Shown here: positions 63,757 through 64,000 of the stretch, piece after piece
Layout of the letters: each line of letters opens with the position of its first letter
How positions within the stretch are numbered: the stretch's first letter is position 1
NCBI GenBank assembly: GCA_020029615.1
Contig: JAIBJO010000001.1
Location: 52,325 to 116,324, forward strand
DNA length: 64,000 bases
Direction of reading: 5' to 3'
Source: Actinomycetota bacterium
Lineage (GTDB): Bacteria; Actinomycetota; Thermoleophilia; Gaiellales; Gaiellaceae
Notes under the pieces: generated by a model
The model's database searches: none
Told to the model about the DNA's origin: nothing
Seen by the model: the letters and a program-made list of their open reading frames with translations, nothing else
Position numbers and translations under genes: made by a program

Positions 63757-64000
63757 TCCAGCGACGGCATCGCCGATTTGGACTGCAACGTCAGCGAGTG
63801 AGCGACCCTCGTGAATCAGCAGCGACGCGAACGAGTGCCGCAGGTCATACGGACGGCCGATGACCACGCCAGCCTGATCGACGGCGGGACGGAAGACTCG
63901 GTCACGCCAGTTGTCCCAGTCGTACTCGCCCCACACAGCCCCACGGCTGTTGGGGAAGACGTAGTCGTCGTCGTTCGCGCGCTCTGACGCGCCACGCCAG
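63757..64000 (-). pseudogene. Tyrosine recombinase/phage-type integrase C-terminal region, truncated at the tRNA 3' end (continues beyond window)
   Basis: DDDYVFPNSRGAVWGEYDWDNWRDRVFRPAVDQAGVVIGRPYDLRHSFASLLIHEGRSLADVAVQIGDA then reads into the tRNA (SRRPDSNRGPLHYE); no catalytic Tyr segment. Confidence 0.82.

Noticed and set aside
1-64000. CRISPR arrays, rRNA genes, complete prophage or IS elements
   Set aside because: No regularly spaced direct repeats, rRNA signatures or transposase ORFs were seen.

Overview
This is a 64 kb window of high-GC, actinobacterial-type chromosome (the gene content resembles Thermoleophilia/Gaiellales, but that placement is inference). Most of it is ordinary: carbohydrate and amino-acid metabolism, MFS/MATE/DMT/MMPL transporters, a class III cyclase, tmk-holB, dinB and nrdJ. 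The parts that deserve a second look are: (1) nrdJ (B12-dependent ribonucleotide reductase) carries a LAGLIDADG intein that is frameshifted and internally deleted, and two other conserved nrdJ motifs are written in AT-rich codon islands, possibly scars of earlier intein homing; (2) a GH3 gene contains a 95-bp internal segment that is inverted in place; flipping it in silico restores an in-frame GH3 motif; (3) two efflux-pump genes are each preceded by a 20-codon leader ORF with a shared start (MSFxPxAGL), both ending across the pump start codon; (4) a compact XRE + AbiEii-like nucleotidyltransferase module with a perfect 20-bp palindrome sits beside an HNH endonuclease; (5) two OmpR-type response regulators are fused in one ORF, upstream of a histidine kinase and a tandem HME-RND cluster next to tRNA-Thr and a truncated integrase; (6) paired hairpins and REP-like repeats lie between convergent genes; (7) there are several decayed genes (LuxR, MOSC, GH3) and a dehydratase that appears to require a CTG or ATT start. 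All family calls are from reading translated sequence; no searches were run.
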